Source: JAWKWH01 sp965204295
GTDB lineage: Bacteria > Pseudomonadota > Alphaproteobacteria > Rhizobiales > Rhizobiaceae
DNA: 64,000 nt
Assembly (NCBI GenBank): GCA_965204295.1
Contig: OZ241973.1
Coordinates: forward strand, 2,604,001 to 2,668,000
Direction of reading: 5' to 3'
Shown one piece after another: positions 26,862 to 36,115 of this stretch. The translations under genes were made by a program, and so were the position numbers. The notes below the pieces were generated by a model. That model worked only from the letters and a program-made list of their open reading frames with translations. It did not search any database and was not told the DNA's origin. Each line of letters begins with the position of its first letter. Position 1 is the stretch's first letter.

Positions 26862-28181
26862 ATGACCAATGTAGCGTTAACCGGCCTGGCGCGGGATCTG
26901 GCCCGCCGCGCCGATGAAGGCAGGCCGGTCAGGATCGGTCTGATCGGTTGCGGCGAAATGGGCGCCGATATCGTCACGCAGGTCGCCCATATGCGCGGCA
27001 TCAAGGTCGCCGCGATCGCCGACACGCAACCCGGCCGCGCGATAGCGGCTATCAAGACCGCCGGCCTTGCGCCGGACAGCACCCGCGAATCCGGACGGCC
27101 AAGCGGTCTGCTGCGGGCAATCGAGGCGGGCAAAACGGCGATCTCCGCCGATTCAAGGCTTGTGGCGACCTGTGATCTTGTCGATGTCGTCATCGACGCC
27201 ACCGGAAAGCCCTCGGTGGGCGCCGAGATCGGCCTGACCGCGATGGAACACGGCAAGCATCTGGTGATGATGAACGTGGAAGCCGACGTCACCATCGGCG
27301 CCTATCTGAAACGCGCGGCGGGAAGGCTTGGCGTCGTTTATTCCCTTGGCGCCGGAGACGAACCGTCATCCTGCATGGAGTTGATCGGATTCGTTTCCGC
27401 CATGGGACACAGGATTGTCGCCGCGGGAAAGGGCAAGAACAATCCGCTCGATCATGACGCCGTGCCGGACGATTATCGTGAGGAGGCGCTGCGCAGAAAC
27501 ATGAACCCGCGCATGCTGGTCGAGTTCGTCGACGGCTCGAAGACCATGGTCGAAATGGCGGCGGTCGCCAATGCGACCGGTCTCGTTCCCGACAAGCCCG
27601 GGATGCACGGACCTGCCGCGGGCCGGGAGGAACTGGCCGGCGTCTTGTGTCCGATCGAGGATGGCGGTGTCCTGTCGCAAAAGGGCGTTGTCGATTTCAC
27701 GATCGCGAAGGGCGTCGCGCCGGGTGTGTTTGTCATCGCCGAGATGGCGCACCCGCGCCTGCGCGAACGCATGAACGACCTGAAACTCGGCGAAGGGCCG
27801 TATTACACGTTCTTCCGGCCTTACCACCTGACCAGCCTGGAAGTGCCTTTGACCTGTGCGCGGGCTGCGCTCTACGGCGAGGCCGACATGGCGCCGCTCG
27901 ACCGGCCGGTGGCGGAAGTCTGCGCCGTCGCCAAACGCGGTCTGGAAGCCGGAGAACGCCTCGACGCCATCGGTGAGACAAGCTACCGGTCATGGATCAT
28001 GACGGTCGAGGATGCGCGCGCCGCGAGCGCGATGCCGTGCGGCCTGCTGGAGGGCGGCGTGGTTACACGGCCAATCGGCAAGGGCGAACTCCTGACGTAC
28101 GCCAACGCCGCCGTCGAGCCCGGTTCAAGACTGGCTGAATTGCGCGCGAGACAGGATGTTCCGGAACTCGAAACCGCCTGA
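26862..28181 (+). CDS. NAD(P)-dependent homoserine-dehydrogenase-like oxidoreductase with C-terminal SAF domain
   Basis: 439 residues. Rossmann motif RIGLIGCGEMGADI near 24-37, a homoserine-dehydrogenase-like catalytic region (VDVVIDATGKPSVG, SLGAGDEPSSCMELIGFV, NPLDHDAVP), and a C-terminal SAF-type domain near 345-430 (GLLEGGVVTRPIGKGELLTYANA). Such proteins are often misnamed flagellar FlgA because of the SAF domain. The substrate is unknown; relatives work on sugar acids or branched sugars. It lies 103 bp after the PuuB-like gene on the same strand, so a shared pathway is possible but not shown. Confidence 0.82.
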   Translation: MTNVALTGLARDLARRADEGRPVRIGLIGCGEMGADIVTQVAHMRGIKVAAIADTQPGRAIAAIKTAGLAPDSTRESGRPSGLLRAIEAGKTAISADSRLVATCDLVDVVIDATGKPSVGAEIGLTAMEHGKHLVMMNVEADVTIGAYLKRAAGRLGVVYSLGAGDEPSSCMELIGFVSAMGHRIVAAGKGKNNPLDHDAVPDDYREEALRRNMNPRMLVEFVDGSKTMVEMAAVANATGLVPDKPGMHGPAAGREELAGVLCPIEDGGVLSQKGVVDFTIAKGVAPGVFVIAEMAHPRLRERMNDLKLGEGPYYTFFRPYHLTSLEVPLTCARAALYGEADMAPLDRPVAEVCAVAKRGLEAGERLDAIGETSYRSWIMTVEDARAASAMPCGLLEGGVVTRPIGKGELLTYANAAVEPGSRLAELRARQDVPELETA

Positions 28182-28187
28182 TCGCCC

Positions 28188-29018
28188 TCACCTGCAAGAG
28201 GGGTCGTTCCGACCGAGTTCGGTCGATCGCTTTCGCGCCGCTTCGACGGCTTCATTCACCAGGTTCTTCAGGCGGTTGCCGCCCATGAGAACCGACAGCG
28301 CCGCCGCCGTCGTCCCGTTGGGACTGGTAACCTGTTCGCGCAGGGTGGACGGGGATTGCGGGCTTCGCGCCGCCAGCATCGCGGCCCCCAGCACGGTCTG
28401 ACCGGCCAGACTGGCCGCAATCTCGTCCGGAAGGCCGGCCTGAATGCCCGCCGCGGTCAGACATTCAATGAAATGAAAGACATAGGCAGGTCCGGATCCC
28501 GAGACCGCCGTCACCGCGTCCATGAGCGCCTCGTCGTCGACGGAAGCGACTTCGCCGCTCGCCGTCAACAGGTCGGAAACAAAATCCATTGTCTCGCATT
28601 TCACATGCCGGTTGGCGACCGTCACCATCATTCCCGCGCAGACCGCCGCCGGTGTGTTCGGCATGCAGCGGATGACCGGTGTCGCATCGCCCAGCACGTC
28701 CTCGAAAAACGCTGTCCCCACTCCCGCCGCGACACTCAGGAAAGTTGCGCCGGCGGCGGCCATATACCGGTATTCCGGCACGACCCTGCCCATGGCTTGG
28801 GGTTTGACGGCGAAAACGACGAGCTGAGGACCGGCGCCGGCGGGAACTTCGTCGGCGGAAGCCACCGCCTTCACACCCAGCCGGCCCGCCCGGTCGCGCA
28901 GCGCTTCGACCGGTTCCACGACCACCACATCGGCGGGCGTCAGCTTTCCGGAATTCACCCATCCGGCAAGCATCGCGTAACCCATATTGCCGCAACCAAC
29001 CAATATCAGCTTGATCAT
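28188..29018 (-). CDS. proC: Pyrroline-5-carboxylate reductase
   Basis: 276 residues; the final step of proline synthesis, NAD(P)H reduction of 1-pyrroline-5-carboxylate. N-terminal GCGNMGYAMLAGW cofactor loop, VFAVKPQ, RCMPNTPAAVCAGM and the C-terminal signature region VSGSGPAYVFHFIECL with ALAGQTVLGAAML-like helix (SLAGQTVLGAAML) and TSPNGTT. Length is normal. It converges with the SAF oxidoreductase (6 bp apart). The IS630 element lies 170 bp upstream, close enough to affect its promoter. Confidence 0.95.
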   Translation of the reverse strand: MIKLILVGCGNMGYAMLAGWVNSGKLTPADVVVVEPVEALRDRAGRLGVKAVASADEVPAGAGPQLVVFAVKPQAMGRVVPEYRYMAAAGATFLSVAAGVGTAFFEDVLGDATPVIRCMPNTPAAVCAGMMVTVANRHVKCETMDFVSDLLTASGEVASVDDEALMDAVTAVSGSGPAYVFHFIECLTAAGIQAGLPDEIAASLAGQTVLGAAMLAARSPQSPSTLREQVTSPNGTTAAALSVLMGGNRLKNLVNEAVEAARKRSTELGRNDPSCR

Positions 29019-29187
29019 AATAAGCGCCCGAATTCAGATGGAGACGGAAGAGAGCCTGGAATCATAACTCATTAGTCTCATTTAATTCCGTTTGAAAGGA
29101 AAGATTTGAATAGATGCGAACAAGCGCAAGAGCGGCGGGGACTCGGCATTCCCGCTGCTTTTGGCACTTTGGTATATAATTCTTTTA

Positions 29188-30229
29188 AAGCAGGTTGCGT
29201 TTGATTTGAATTGATAGGGGTTCCCAAGTTTGAGTTTGTCTGGTTCACTTCCGTTCGAGGAAGTGTGTGTTATGGGCAAGCCGTATTCATTGGATCTTCG
29301 TCAGCGCGTCGTTGGCCACGTCGCGGCAGGGCGCTCCTGTCGTGCGGTCGGTCGGGCCTTCGGCGTTAGTGCGTCAACGGCAGTACGGATTGTGTCGGAA
29401 CACCGGTCGCGTGGGGATGTGTCTCCCAAACCGCAAGGTCGTCCTGCGGGCCGGTTCGGTAAGTTGGCGCCCCATATGGACTTGCCGACCGAGATCGTCC
29501 GTGCCGAGCCGGACATCACTCTGGCTGAACTCGGCAACGCCTTGGAAGACACCTTCGACCTGCACTCTCGTCGATCCATCGCGCACTGCAGCGAGCCGGG
29601 TTCTCATATAAAAGGACTTATTGCGAAGGAGCGTGACCGGTCGGCACTACGCCGGGAACGGGGGATCAATCGCCGCCAGCCGCGCATGCGCCTTGAGCTT
29701 CACCGGCCGGTCTTCATCGACGAGACGGCGGTCAAGACCGATCTTACCCGTCTGCGCGGACGAGCGCCTGTGGGCGAACGTCTCTATGGAGCCGCACCCT
29801 TTGGCAGGTGGGGCACACAAACATTCATCGCAGGACTGACCCACGATGCGCCGGTCGCGCCCCGGGTAATCCGGGTAGCAATGAACGGGTCCGCCTTCGA
29901 AACCTACATCGAAACTCGGCTCGCACCCACCTTGGCACCCGGAACGGCGGTCATTCTCGACAATCTGTCGACCCACAACAGCCAACGCACCGCACAGACC
30001 TTGCAAGACATCGGAGCCTGATTCCTGTTCCTGCCGCCCTATTCGCCCGACCTCAATCCTATCGAAATAGCCTTTGCCAAACTCAAAGCTCACCTCAGAC
30101 GCATCGGCGCACGCACATTCGACACCCTAATCAAGACACTCGGCAACATCTGCCATCTCTTCAAACCTGAAGAATGCAGAAACTTCCTCAAAGCCGCCGA
30201 ACATGCCTCACAGTAAATGCAAATCGCTT
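29188..30229 (+). mobile_element. IS630-family insertion sequence with TA target duplication
   Basis: Imperfect terminal inverted repeats are visible. The left end from 29188 reads AAGCAGGTTGCGTTTGA and the right end, reverse complemented from 30229, reads AAGCGATTTGCATTTAC. Both ends are flanked by TA (29186-29187 and 30230-30231), the expected IS630 target duplication. The element is about 1042 bp and contains one inactive transposase gene. Bounds rest on TIR matching plus the TA pair. Confidence 0.8.
29272..30216 (+). pseudogene. IS630-family transposase, inactivated
   Basis: ATG 29272 after a GAGGAAGTG ribosome site begins MGKPYSLDLRQRVVGHV, an IS630 helix-turn-helix N-terminus. From 29571 to 29612 the conserved text (SIHRALQRAGFSYK) lies in another frame, so two compensating indels alter about 14 residues. 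The DDE catalytic part resumes at GLIAKERDR with VFIDETAVKT and VILDNLSTHNS. A TGA at 30019-30021 then stands where the family has Trp, ahead of FLFLPPYSPDLNPIE in the same frame, which continues to TAA at 30214-30216. Two frameshifts plus a stop make it non-functional. Confidence 0.85.
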
Positions 30230-30338
30230 TAGTAACCGGGGGCGGGACTCGTTAGATGTAATCTTTCCACAGTTTTTCCATTCGATCCCAGTTGAGTTGG
30301 TTGGAGTTACCAAGCACCAACCTTGTTCGGGGTATCGA

Positions 30339-30494
30339 ATGAACATGCATCTTGTCGACCTCATTGAGGATGGAATTTTCTTTTCTCAGGCAGCACTGGC
30401 CTGCGGTGTCAGCGCCAAGACTGTGTCGGAGTGGTACCGACGCTTTCAGGCCGAAGGCGCGGCGACTGCGGGATTCTGGTCCGCCGACCGCTGA
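30339..30494 (+). pseudogene. Helix-turn-helix fragment of an IS481-like transposase
   Basis: A 51-residue open frame (LVDLIEDGIFFSQAALACGV, KTVSEWYRRFQAEG) resembles the N-terminal helix-turn-helix of IS481-type transposases, which then normally continue for about 270 more residues. Here it stops after FWSADR. The rest is missing, so this is a leftover fragment next to the IS630 element. Confidence 0.5.
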
Positions 30495-30593
30495 TAACGC
30501 AAGCACAACCTGAATGTGAAAACTCGTTACCGTCAAATACCTTGTGAACCGCCGCCGTATACGCCATTTCGCGTGCCACTAAGGAGTTAGACC

Positions 30594-31106
30594 ATGTTGC
30601 GCAGAGAGTTTCTATTGATTGGCGCCGGCGCGGTGTTTGCGGTTGCCGGGGTTCGGGTCGGAAAGGCTCAACTGAGTGAGGAAGTCGATATGGTGACGAC
30701 CGGTTCGGTCGCCGGTGAGTTCGAAATCGTCCGCACAGAGGATGAGTGGCGCTTGATACTAAGCGAAGCGCAATATCGGGTATTGCGCGAAGAAGCGACG
30801 GAACGCCCTTTCTCAAGCCCCCTGAATGACGAAAAACGCTCGGGGAAATACCATTGCGCCGGATGCGATCTGTCGCTTTACTCGTCGAAAACCAAGTTTG
30901 ACAGCGGAACCGGGTGGCCGAGCTTTTATATGCCGCTGCCCGACGCCGTAGGCACAAGGCAGGATTATTCGCTGATCTTTCCACGCACGGAAGTTCACTG
31001 TCATCGCTGCGGCGGGCATCTCGGTCATGTGTTCAACGACGGACCGGCACCAACCGGCAAACGGCATTGCATAAACGGTATCGCGCTGAATTTCAAGGCG
31101 GCATGA
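30594..31106 (+). CDS. msrB: Peptide-methionine (R)-S-oxide reductase with signal peptide
   Basis: A 170-residue exported MsrB that reduces methionine-R-sulfoxide in proteins. Residues 1 to about 26 form a signal peptide (MLRREFLLIGAGAVFAVAG; an RR pair is present, but a full Tat motif is not clear). The domain has the zinc CAGC near 84-87 and CHRC near 134-137 pairs, SGTGWPSFYMPL, GGHLGHVFNDG and the catalytic Cys in RHCINGIALNF. An in-frame stop one codon after the conserved end gives the normal length. It probably repairs periplasmic proteins (inference). Confidence 0.93.
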   Translation: MLRREFLLIGAGAVFAVAGVRVGKAQLSEEVDMVTTGSVAGEFEIVRTEDEWRLILSEAQYRVLREEATERPFSSPLNDEKRSGKYHCAGCDLSLYSSKTKFDSGTGWPSFYMPLPDAVGTRQDYSLIFPRTEVHCHRCGGHLGHVFNDGPAPTGKRHCINGIALNFKAA

Positions 31107-31107
31107 G

Positions 31108-32103
31108 CTAAGGCAAAGGCGGGATTCTACCCAATTCGATAAAGCCGTAGCTGATCGCGCCATCGACCACCCGCAGCGGCAATCGGGCATCTTTTCCCAG
31201 CGCGTCCAGGCTGGCCATGAAACCGGCGATCCGATTTTCCGCCTCGGGAAATGCGGCCTTTGCCGTCTCGGCCAGGAATTCGGTTCCGATTACGGTGATA
31301 ACAAGTTCGGCGTCGATGAGCCCCTCCGTATCGACGCTGAATCGACCGTGTGCGCGTATGGTGCCGTCATGGCCGGGCGACAAATAAATCTGGCGGACCC
31401 GGCCCGATTGACCCCGCAGGCTTTTGCGCGCCGACGTCGCCCACCGCCCGCCGTTTTCGATTTCAATGTCAATGCCGCCATCGAGGGCCGGGAACTTCCG
31501 TCCTTCGACAAGAGTGCGGTCGACAAGGAGTCCAGAAACACTGGCCGCAAGATCGATTGCCGCTCCATTCGGGCGCATATGCGCCTCCAGGTTTTTCGCG
31601 GTGAAGAGTTTGCGAATCTTCGCCTCTTCGGCACCGAGGACAGCGGCAAATTGCCGGGTTTCGACCGAAACGCGGGAAGGCAGGGGACCAGCGAGCCTTA
31701 CGCTTGCGCGCAGAATTTCCCAATTGAACGCCAGGGGCGGCAGCTCGTCGACCGCAAGCCGCGCGATACCGTCCAGTTCGCCTACAAGAAATGCCGGATT
31801 ATAGAATTGAGTGGCGGAACGGAACGCGCCCGCCGTAAACCGCACACCCAGCGACGGGTATTCGAAATCAACGCTGTCGCAGTTCAGTCCGAGCCTGAAC
31901 GGGTAGCCCCGCACCTCGTTGTTTTCGCAACGAAGCCGCACGCCACTCCGACCGACCGCCGCTATCGCCTCGTTCGCCTCATCGTCGATCAAACCGGCGA
32001 TATGAAACCAGCCCGCGGTATAAAGGACGACCGCACTGAAAATGCCGACGGACAGCCAGGCGAATCTGCGCCGGAATTTCGGTCTGGTTGTATCGGCGAT
32101 CAT
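31108..32103 (-). CDS. DUF2125 family protein
   Basis: 331 residues with a membrane anchor near 14-35 (FAWLSVGIFSAVVLYTAGW) and a large periplasmic domain of the DUF2125 family, recognised by RSGVRLRCENNEVRGYPFRLGLNCDSV in the N-terminal part. These alphaproteobacterial proteins are of unknown role and resemble AsmA-type envelope proteins. It converges with msrB (2 bp apart) and is divergent from chaC with 34 bp between starts. This order beside chaC is common in rhizobia. Confidence 0.86.
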   Translation of the reverse strand: MIADTTRPKFRRRFAWLSVGIFSAVVLYTAGWFHIAGLIDDEANEAIAAVGRSGVRLRCENNEVRGYPFRLGLNCDSVDFEYPSLGVRFTAGAFRSATQFYNPAFLVGELDGIARLAVDELPPLAFNWEILRASVRLAGPLPSRVSVETRQFAAVLGAEEAKIRKLFTAKNLEAHMRPNGAAIDLAASVSGLLVDRTLVEGRKFPALDGGIDIEIENGGRWATSARKSLRGQSGRVRQIYLSPGHDGTIRAHGRFSVDTEGLIDAELVITVIGTEFLAETAKAAFPEAENRIAGFMASLDALGKDARLPLRVVDGAISYGFIELGRIPPLP

Positions 32104-32137
32104 CTTGTTCTAGGTCCAAACGCTTTGGCGCCGGGCA

Positions 32138-32686
32138 ATGGCGGTTTCTCGAACCATGGACATCCGTATGGGCGATTTTTGGGTCTTTGGCTACGGTTCT
32201 TTGATCTGGAAACCGGGATTTGCACCTGCCGAGACCAGGCGAGCCTGTCTTTACGGTTATCGCCGCGCCCTGTGCATCCGGTCATGGGTTCATCGCGGCA
32301 CGCGGAGCAGACCCGGACTTGTCCTGGGGCTCGACCACGGCGGCTCCTGCACCGGCCTCGCCTTTCGTGTACCGGTCGGATTGCGCTATGAGGTCATCGG
32401 CAATCTGCGCGAACGTGAGCTCGTCACCAACGTATACAAGGAGCGCGAACTCGCAGTGCGCCTGGAAAACGGGGCGAGGACGACCGCGGTCGGCTATGTT
32501 GTTGACCGGCAACACGAGCAATATGCCGGCGCCCTGCGCGTCGAGGAGGCCGTGGAGTGTGTGAGAGGGTCGATTGGCCGGTCGGGCCGCAACGAAGATT
32601 ATGTCATCAGCACCGTCCAACATCTGCGGGCGCTCGGAATACGCGACCGCTGGCTTGAGGCGGTTGCTGCCCGACTGGGCGGATAG
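32138..32686 (+). CDS. Gamma-glutamylcyclotransferase, ChaC type
   Basis: Up to 182 residues; ChaC-like enzymes cleave glutathione to 5-oxoproline and Cys-Gly. The family hallmark FWVFGYGSLIWKPGF is near the start, then RALCIRSWVHRG, PGLVLGLDHGGSCTGLAFRV and YVVDRQHEQYAG. The catalytic Glu is expected around RERELVTNVY. Starts at 32138, 32156 and 32168 are all possible; the last gives the usual MGDFW beginning. No start has a strong ribosome binding site, so the longest is listed. Confidence 0.87.
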   Translation: MAVSRTMDIRMGDFWVFGYGSLIWKPGFAPAETRRACLYGYRRALCIRSWVHRGTRSRPGLVLGLDHGGSCTGLAFRVPVGLRYEVIGNLRERELVTNVYKERELAVRLENGARTTAVGYVVDRQHEQYAGALRVEEAVECVRGSIGRSGRNEDYVISTVQHLRALGIRDRWLEAVAARLGG

Positions 32687-32698
32687 GGCCCGCGAAAC

Positions 32699-33484
32699 TC
32701 AGGCCGCTCCGAGTTCCTTCAGCCGCCGCACGGCTTCCGGCGGCATCGGCGGCGGATTGTCGGATTGCGCCGCCTCGACCAAAAGTTCATCGCAGGCTGC
32801 TTCGGTCTCGGCGATCAGGCGCTGAAAAAATTCTTCCTTGTCCAATCCGGGGGGAATGGACGGCAGAATGCGCGCCTTCAGCGTTCCGGGATAGCGCAGA
32901 AACTTGCGCCGCGGCCAATAGAGCCCGGCAACGTGCGCAATCGGAACAACGGGCAATTCCAGCCGATGATAGAGTTCGACAATGCCCCACTTGTAGGCGG
33001 GTTCCGCTCCCGCGGCGCGTCGTGTTCCCTCAGGATAGATGACCAATTGTCGTTCCCGCCCGGTCATATGCCGTTTCGCGTCCCTTACGGCCTGTTTCAA
33101 CGCCTTCGACCGGCTGCCCCGATTGATCGGTATCATCTGCATCTTGATTATGTACCAGCCGAACAGCGGGATCCACTGAAGTTCCCGCTTCAGGATGTAA
33201 AGAGCGTCCGGAACCCAGGGAAGGAAGGCATAGGCATCAAAAAAGGACTGGTGTTTCGGTGCGAGGATATAGGATCCCCGCGGCAGGTTTTCCTCTCCTG
33301 ACAACTCGAATTTCGTTCCGACAATTTTCTCCTGAAGCCAGATGTTGGTTCGCGCCCAGAATTTCGGCGCCCACCACGCCGTCTTCGGCGGCGCGAGAAA
33401 ATAGAATGGGGTGAAGATGATCATCTCAATGATGATCGCGGCGTAGAATGCGACGTTAAACAGGAACGAACGAATGGCGATCAT
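32699..33484 (-). CDS. plsC: 1-acyl-sn-glycerol-3-phosphate acyltransferase
   Basis: 261-residue membrane-associated acyltransferase making phosphatidic acid from lysophosphatidic acid. Hydrophobic N-terminus (SFLFNVAFYAAIIIEMIIF), HxxxxD box KHQSFFDAYAF, IPINRGS, and YPEGTRRAAG for the glycerol-phosphate site. ATG 33484 is chosen because similarity and the membrane segment begin there. It is the last gene of the ftsE-ftsX-ydcF-plsC run, 67 bp after ydcF. It converges with chaC. It appears intact. Confidence 0.93.
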   Translation of the reverse strand: MIAIRSFLFNVAFYAAIIIEMIIFTPFYFLAPPKTAWWAPKFWARTNIWLQEKIVGTKFELSGEENLPRGSYILAPKHQSFFDAYAFLPWVPDALYILKRELQWIPLFGWYIIKMQMIPINRGSRSKALKQAVRDAKRHMTGRERQLVIYPEGTRRAAGAEPAYKWGIVELYHRLELPVVPIAHVAGLYWPRRKFLRYPGTLKARILPSIPPGLDKEEFFQRLIAETEAACDELLVEAAQSDNPPPMPPEAVRRLKELGAA

Positions 33485-33551
33485 GCGGCAGAGCAACCGG
33501 GGCTGGTTAAAAAACCGTGAATACACGATGTGAATGCCGTATGGAATGGTC

Positions 33552-34217
33552 TCAGCGCGGCCAATCCGCCAGCGCCATGACATACTTGCCGTATTCGGTG
33601 AACAGCACCCGCAGCGCACCCGGTTTCAACAACCAGCCTCCATCCGACAGGTTGGAGTTGACCACGGGGTAGGGAATTAACCTCGCGCCGTCGGCCCGCC
33701 GTTCCATTTCCAAAATACTTCTTGGAATATGATAGTTGTTCGTCACAACGATAGTGGAAGAATAATCATGCGATTTCAACCATTTCGCGCTTTCGATTGC
33801 ATTTCCGTCGGTATCGAGTGCCACCCGGTCAACATCAATACAGCAATCGAACAACCGCCCTTCGACGCCGGTCGCGCGGCGCAGCGCCGCCATTCCCGCC
33901 GAAAGATGCACACCGCTTATCAGCAGCCGTTTACCCTTGCCGGTCCTCAACAGCGCTGCCGCGGATTTCAGTCTGTCCTGTCCTCCGGTCAGTACGATGA
34001 TCGCGTCGGCGAGTGGCGGGTCAACCGGCGTTTTCAATCCCGAAACGTGTATGGCAAACGCCGTAAACCCCGCCAGATAAATCGCCGCACCCGAAAAGAG
34101 CGCGAAACTCAAAACACAAATCCATCGTGACGGGCGTCGTCGACCGGAATTGCCCATACGGGCGGCTCCGGCGGCTCTCGCTGTCTTTTCGAACTGACCT
34201 GACTGTCCCGTGGTCAT
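33552..34217 (-). CDS. YdcF/DUF218 family membrane protein
   Basis: 221 residues with one N-terminal membrane segment (near 32-57) and a DUF218 domain: ADAIIVLTGGQDRLKSAAALL, RLLISGVH, ESAKWLKSHDYSSTIVVTNNYHIPRS. The family includes SanA/ElyC/YdcF, linked to envelope or peptidoglycan precursor metabolism. Its ATG at 34217 overlaps the ftsX stop in ATGA, which fixes the start and implies translational coupling with ftsX, and places it in a cell-division operon. Confidence 0.88.
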   Translation of the reverse strand: MTTGQSGQFEKTARAAGAARMGNSGRRRPSRWICVLSFALFSGAAIYLAGFTAFAIHVSGLKTPVDPPLADAIIVLTGGQDRLKSAAALLRTGKGKRLLISGVHLSAGMAALRRATGVEGRLFDCCIDVDRVALDTDGNAIESAKWLKSHDYSSTIVVTNNYHIPRSILEMERRADGARLIPYPVVNSNLSDGGWLLKPGALRVLFTEYGKYVMALADWPR

Positions 34218-35203
34218 CCACCGTGGCCCGTATCAAGCGCGCCAAGACGCGCGACGACCGTCATGTGCGTTGTGATCGCGGTCAGACCCGCGATGACAAT
34301 GACGATCATCGCAACATAGGCGTAGCCGGTATATCCGATGGAAAACCGTCCAAACAGCGCGGCGGCCTGATCGGCCTGAGGCGTCGCCAGATTGTGCGCC
34401 GACCACCAGCCGAAGGCGACAAAAACGCCAATCGCGGCAATTCCGCCAGCCAAGGCGCCTTTCATTCCTATGATCAGGAAATGTTGCCTGAATTCCCGCG
34501 CGATAAATCGGGCGTCGGCGCCAACAAAGTGAAGCACTTCGATAATGTGCCCGTTACCGGCCATTGCGCCTCTGGCCGCGAACACGACGGTGAACACGGT
34601 AGCGGACAACATCAGCGCCAGAACCGCGAGTCCGAGCGTTACCGTCGTCCGCGCCATCGCGATCAACCGATCAACCCAATTGCGATGATCGTCGAGGGAC
34701 GCTTGCGGAATCTCGGCGGTCAGCCGGTCACGCATCGCGGAAAAGTCCGGGGGCGAATCCGCGTCAATGGTGACAACCACCAATCGCGGGACCGGTAAGC
34801 GGTCGATATCGAGGCCGGATCCGAGCCACGGTTCGAGCAGGCGCGCAGTCGATTCCCGGTCAACGATTCTCGCCGAAATCACGCCGGCGTATTTCCCGGC
34901 GATTCGGCTCGCCGTTTTCAGCGCCGATTCGATGTCGAAACCTTCTTCGGATCTGATCTGGATCGTGACTTCGCGCGATATCTGGCTTTGCCAAGCGTCC
35001 GCCGTGTCGCGGACGAGCGTTACGGCGCCAAGCGTCAGGCACGATAAAAATGTCATGATTGCTATCACGAAGACCAGCGCCGTGCTGGCGACGTTCTGCT
35101 GTGGAACGATCGGATTTCGTTTTGGGCGCACCCGCTGCATCCGCGGACCCGTCAGACCGGCAAGGCCGGAATTCGGGGGCGCCGGCCTCAAAGACTCATT
35201 CAC
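34214..35203 (-). CDS. ftsX: Cell division protein FtsX
   Basis: 329-residue four-helix membrane partner of FtsE. First helix near 43-66, then a periplasmic loop (EVTIQIRSEEGFDIESALKTA) followed by three more helices and a C-terminal TTHMTVVARLG. FtsEX is an ABC-like complex that in other bacteria activates peptidoglycan hydrolases at the septum. It starts 8 bp inside ftsE and ends overlapping ydcF by 4 bp, so all three genes are coupled. The sequence is divergent, as is usual for alphaproteobacterial FtsX. Confidence 0.9.
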   Translation of the reverse strand: MNESLRPAPPNSGLAGLTGPRMQRVRPKRNPIVPQQNVASTALVFVIAIMTFLSCLTLGAVTLVRDTADAWQSQISREVTIQIRSEEGFDIESALKTASRIAGKYAGVISARIVDRESTARLLEPWLGSGLDIDRLPVPRLVVVTIDADSPPDFSAMRDRLTAEIPQASLDDHRNWVDRLIAMARTTVTLGLAVLALMLSATVFTVVFAARGAMAGNGHIIEVLHFVGADARFIAREFRQHFLIIGMKGALAGGIAAIGVFVAFGWWSAHNLATPQADQAAALFGRFSIGYTGYAYVAMIVIVIAGLTAITTHMTVVARLGALDTGHGG

Positions 35204-35855
35204 GGATTTTTAACCTTCCATTGTCGAGCATCATATGGCGGGCGTCTACCTGATCCATCAGTGCGGGATCATGCGTCGCGATTACGACGGCGGTGCCGGA
35301 ACGGTTGAGTCCGATGAACAGTTGGAGCAGCCGTCGGGCAAGCGATGGGTCGACGTTACCGGTCGGCTCGTCGGCCAGAAGGATTTCGGGCTTTTCGATC
35401 AGCGCCCTTGCGATCGCCGCTCTCTGTTTTTCTCCGCCAGAAAGGACCGGCGGCAGAACATGGGCGCGTTCGCCCAAACCGACCCAATTCAACAGTTCCA
35501 GCACATCATTGCGGTAGCTCGATTCGTCGCGACCCCTCACACGGAGGGGCAGGGCGACATTCTCATAGGTTGTCATATGGTCCAACAACCGGAAATCCTG
35601 GAATACGACACCGATTTGCCGTCGCAGCCCCGGTAGTTCCTTGCGGGTAATTCGCGAGCGGTCCTTGCCAAAAATCGTGATGAGGCCCCGGGTCGGCATC
35701 AGTGAGAGAAACAGCAGGCGCAGCAGCGTGGTTTTGCCCGCGCCGGAAGAGCCGGACAGAAACTGGAACGACCGCTCGGGCAGGTGGAACGAGATATCGC
35801 GCAGGATTTCGGGACCCATTCCGTAGCGCAGACCGACATTTTCAAATCGTATCAA
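35196..35855 (-). CDS. ftsE: Cell division ATP-binding protein FtsE
   Basis: About 219 residues; ATPase of the FtsEX complex. Walker A SGSSGAGKTTLL, Q-loop VFQDFRLL, signature LSGGEKQRAAIARALIEKPE, Walker B ILLADEPTGN, and His switch IATHD. The start is set at TTG 35855 because FtsE homologues begin (M)IRFENVGLRYG and AAGGAA lies about 8 bases upstream; an ATG at 35876 would add seven extra residues. It overlaps ftsX by 8 bp. The divergent neighbour is hpt, a gene order also seen in rhizobia. Confidence 0.93.
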   Translation of the reverse strand: MIRFENVGLRYGMGPEILRDISFHLPERSFQFLSGSSGAGKTTLLRLLFLSLMPTRGLITIFGKDRSRITRKELPGLRRQIGVVFQDFRLLDHMTTYENVALPLRVRGRDESSYRNDVLELLNWVGLGERAHVLPPVLSGGEKQRAAIARALIEKPEILLADEPTGNVDPSLARRLLQLFIGLNRSGTAVVIATHDPALMDQVDARHMMLDNGRLKIRE

Positions 35856-36115
35856 AGAATATTCCTTCCAGATCATCGCGCCTTGACCTGACCCGCCACA
35901 GCGATCCGGAGCGAATCGCCTTCTCCTTGACGGGTCGCGAAGCATTAACGATTTCGGTTTACCCTCTAAATGCGATTTGCAAAAGGATGCCGTTTCCAAA
36001 TGGCGCGAGACACGGTCTCAGTCTCTGTTTCAGGCGAGATTTTGACGGGGCGCGATCCACGCGGGACGACAATGGGTACGCTAGGCGAACGGGTCATCAT
36101 TCAGGATTGAGGTCA

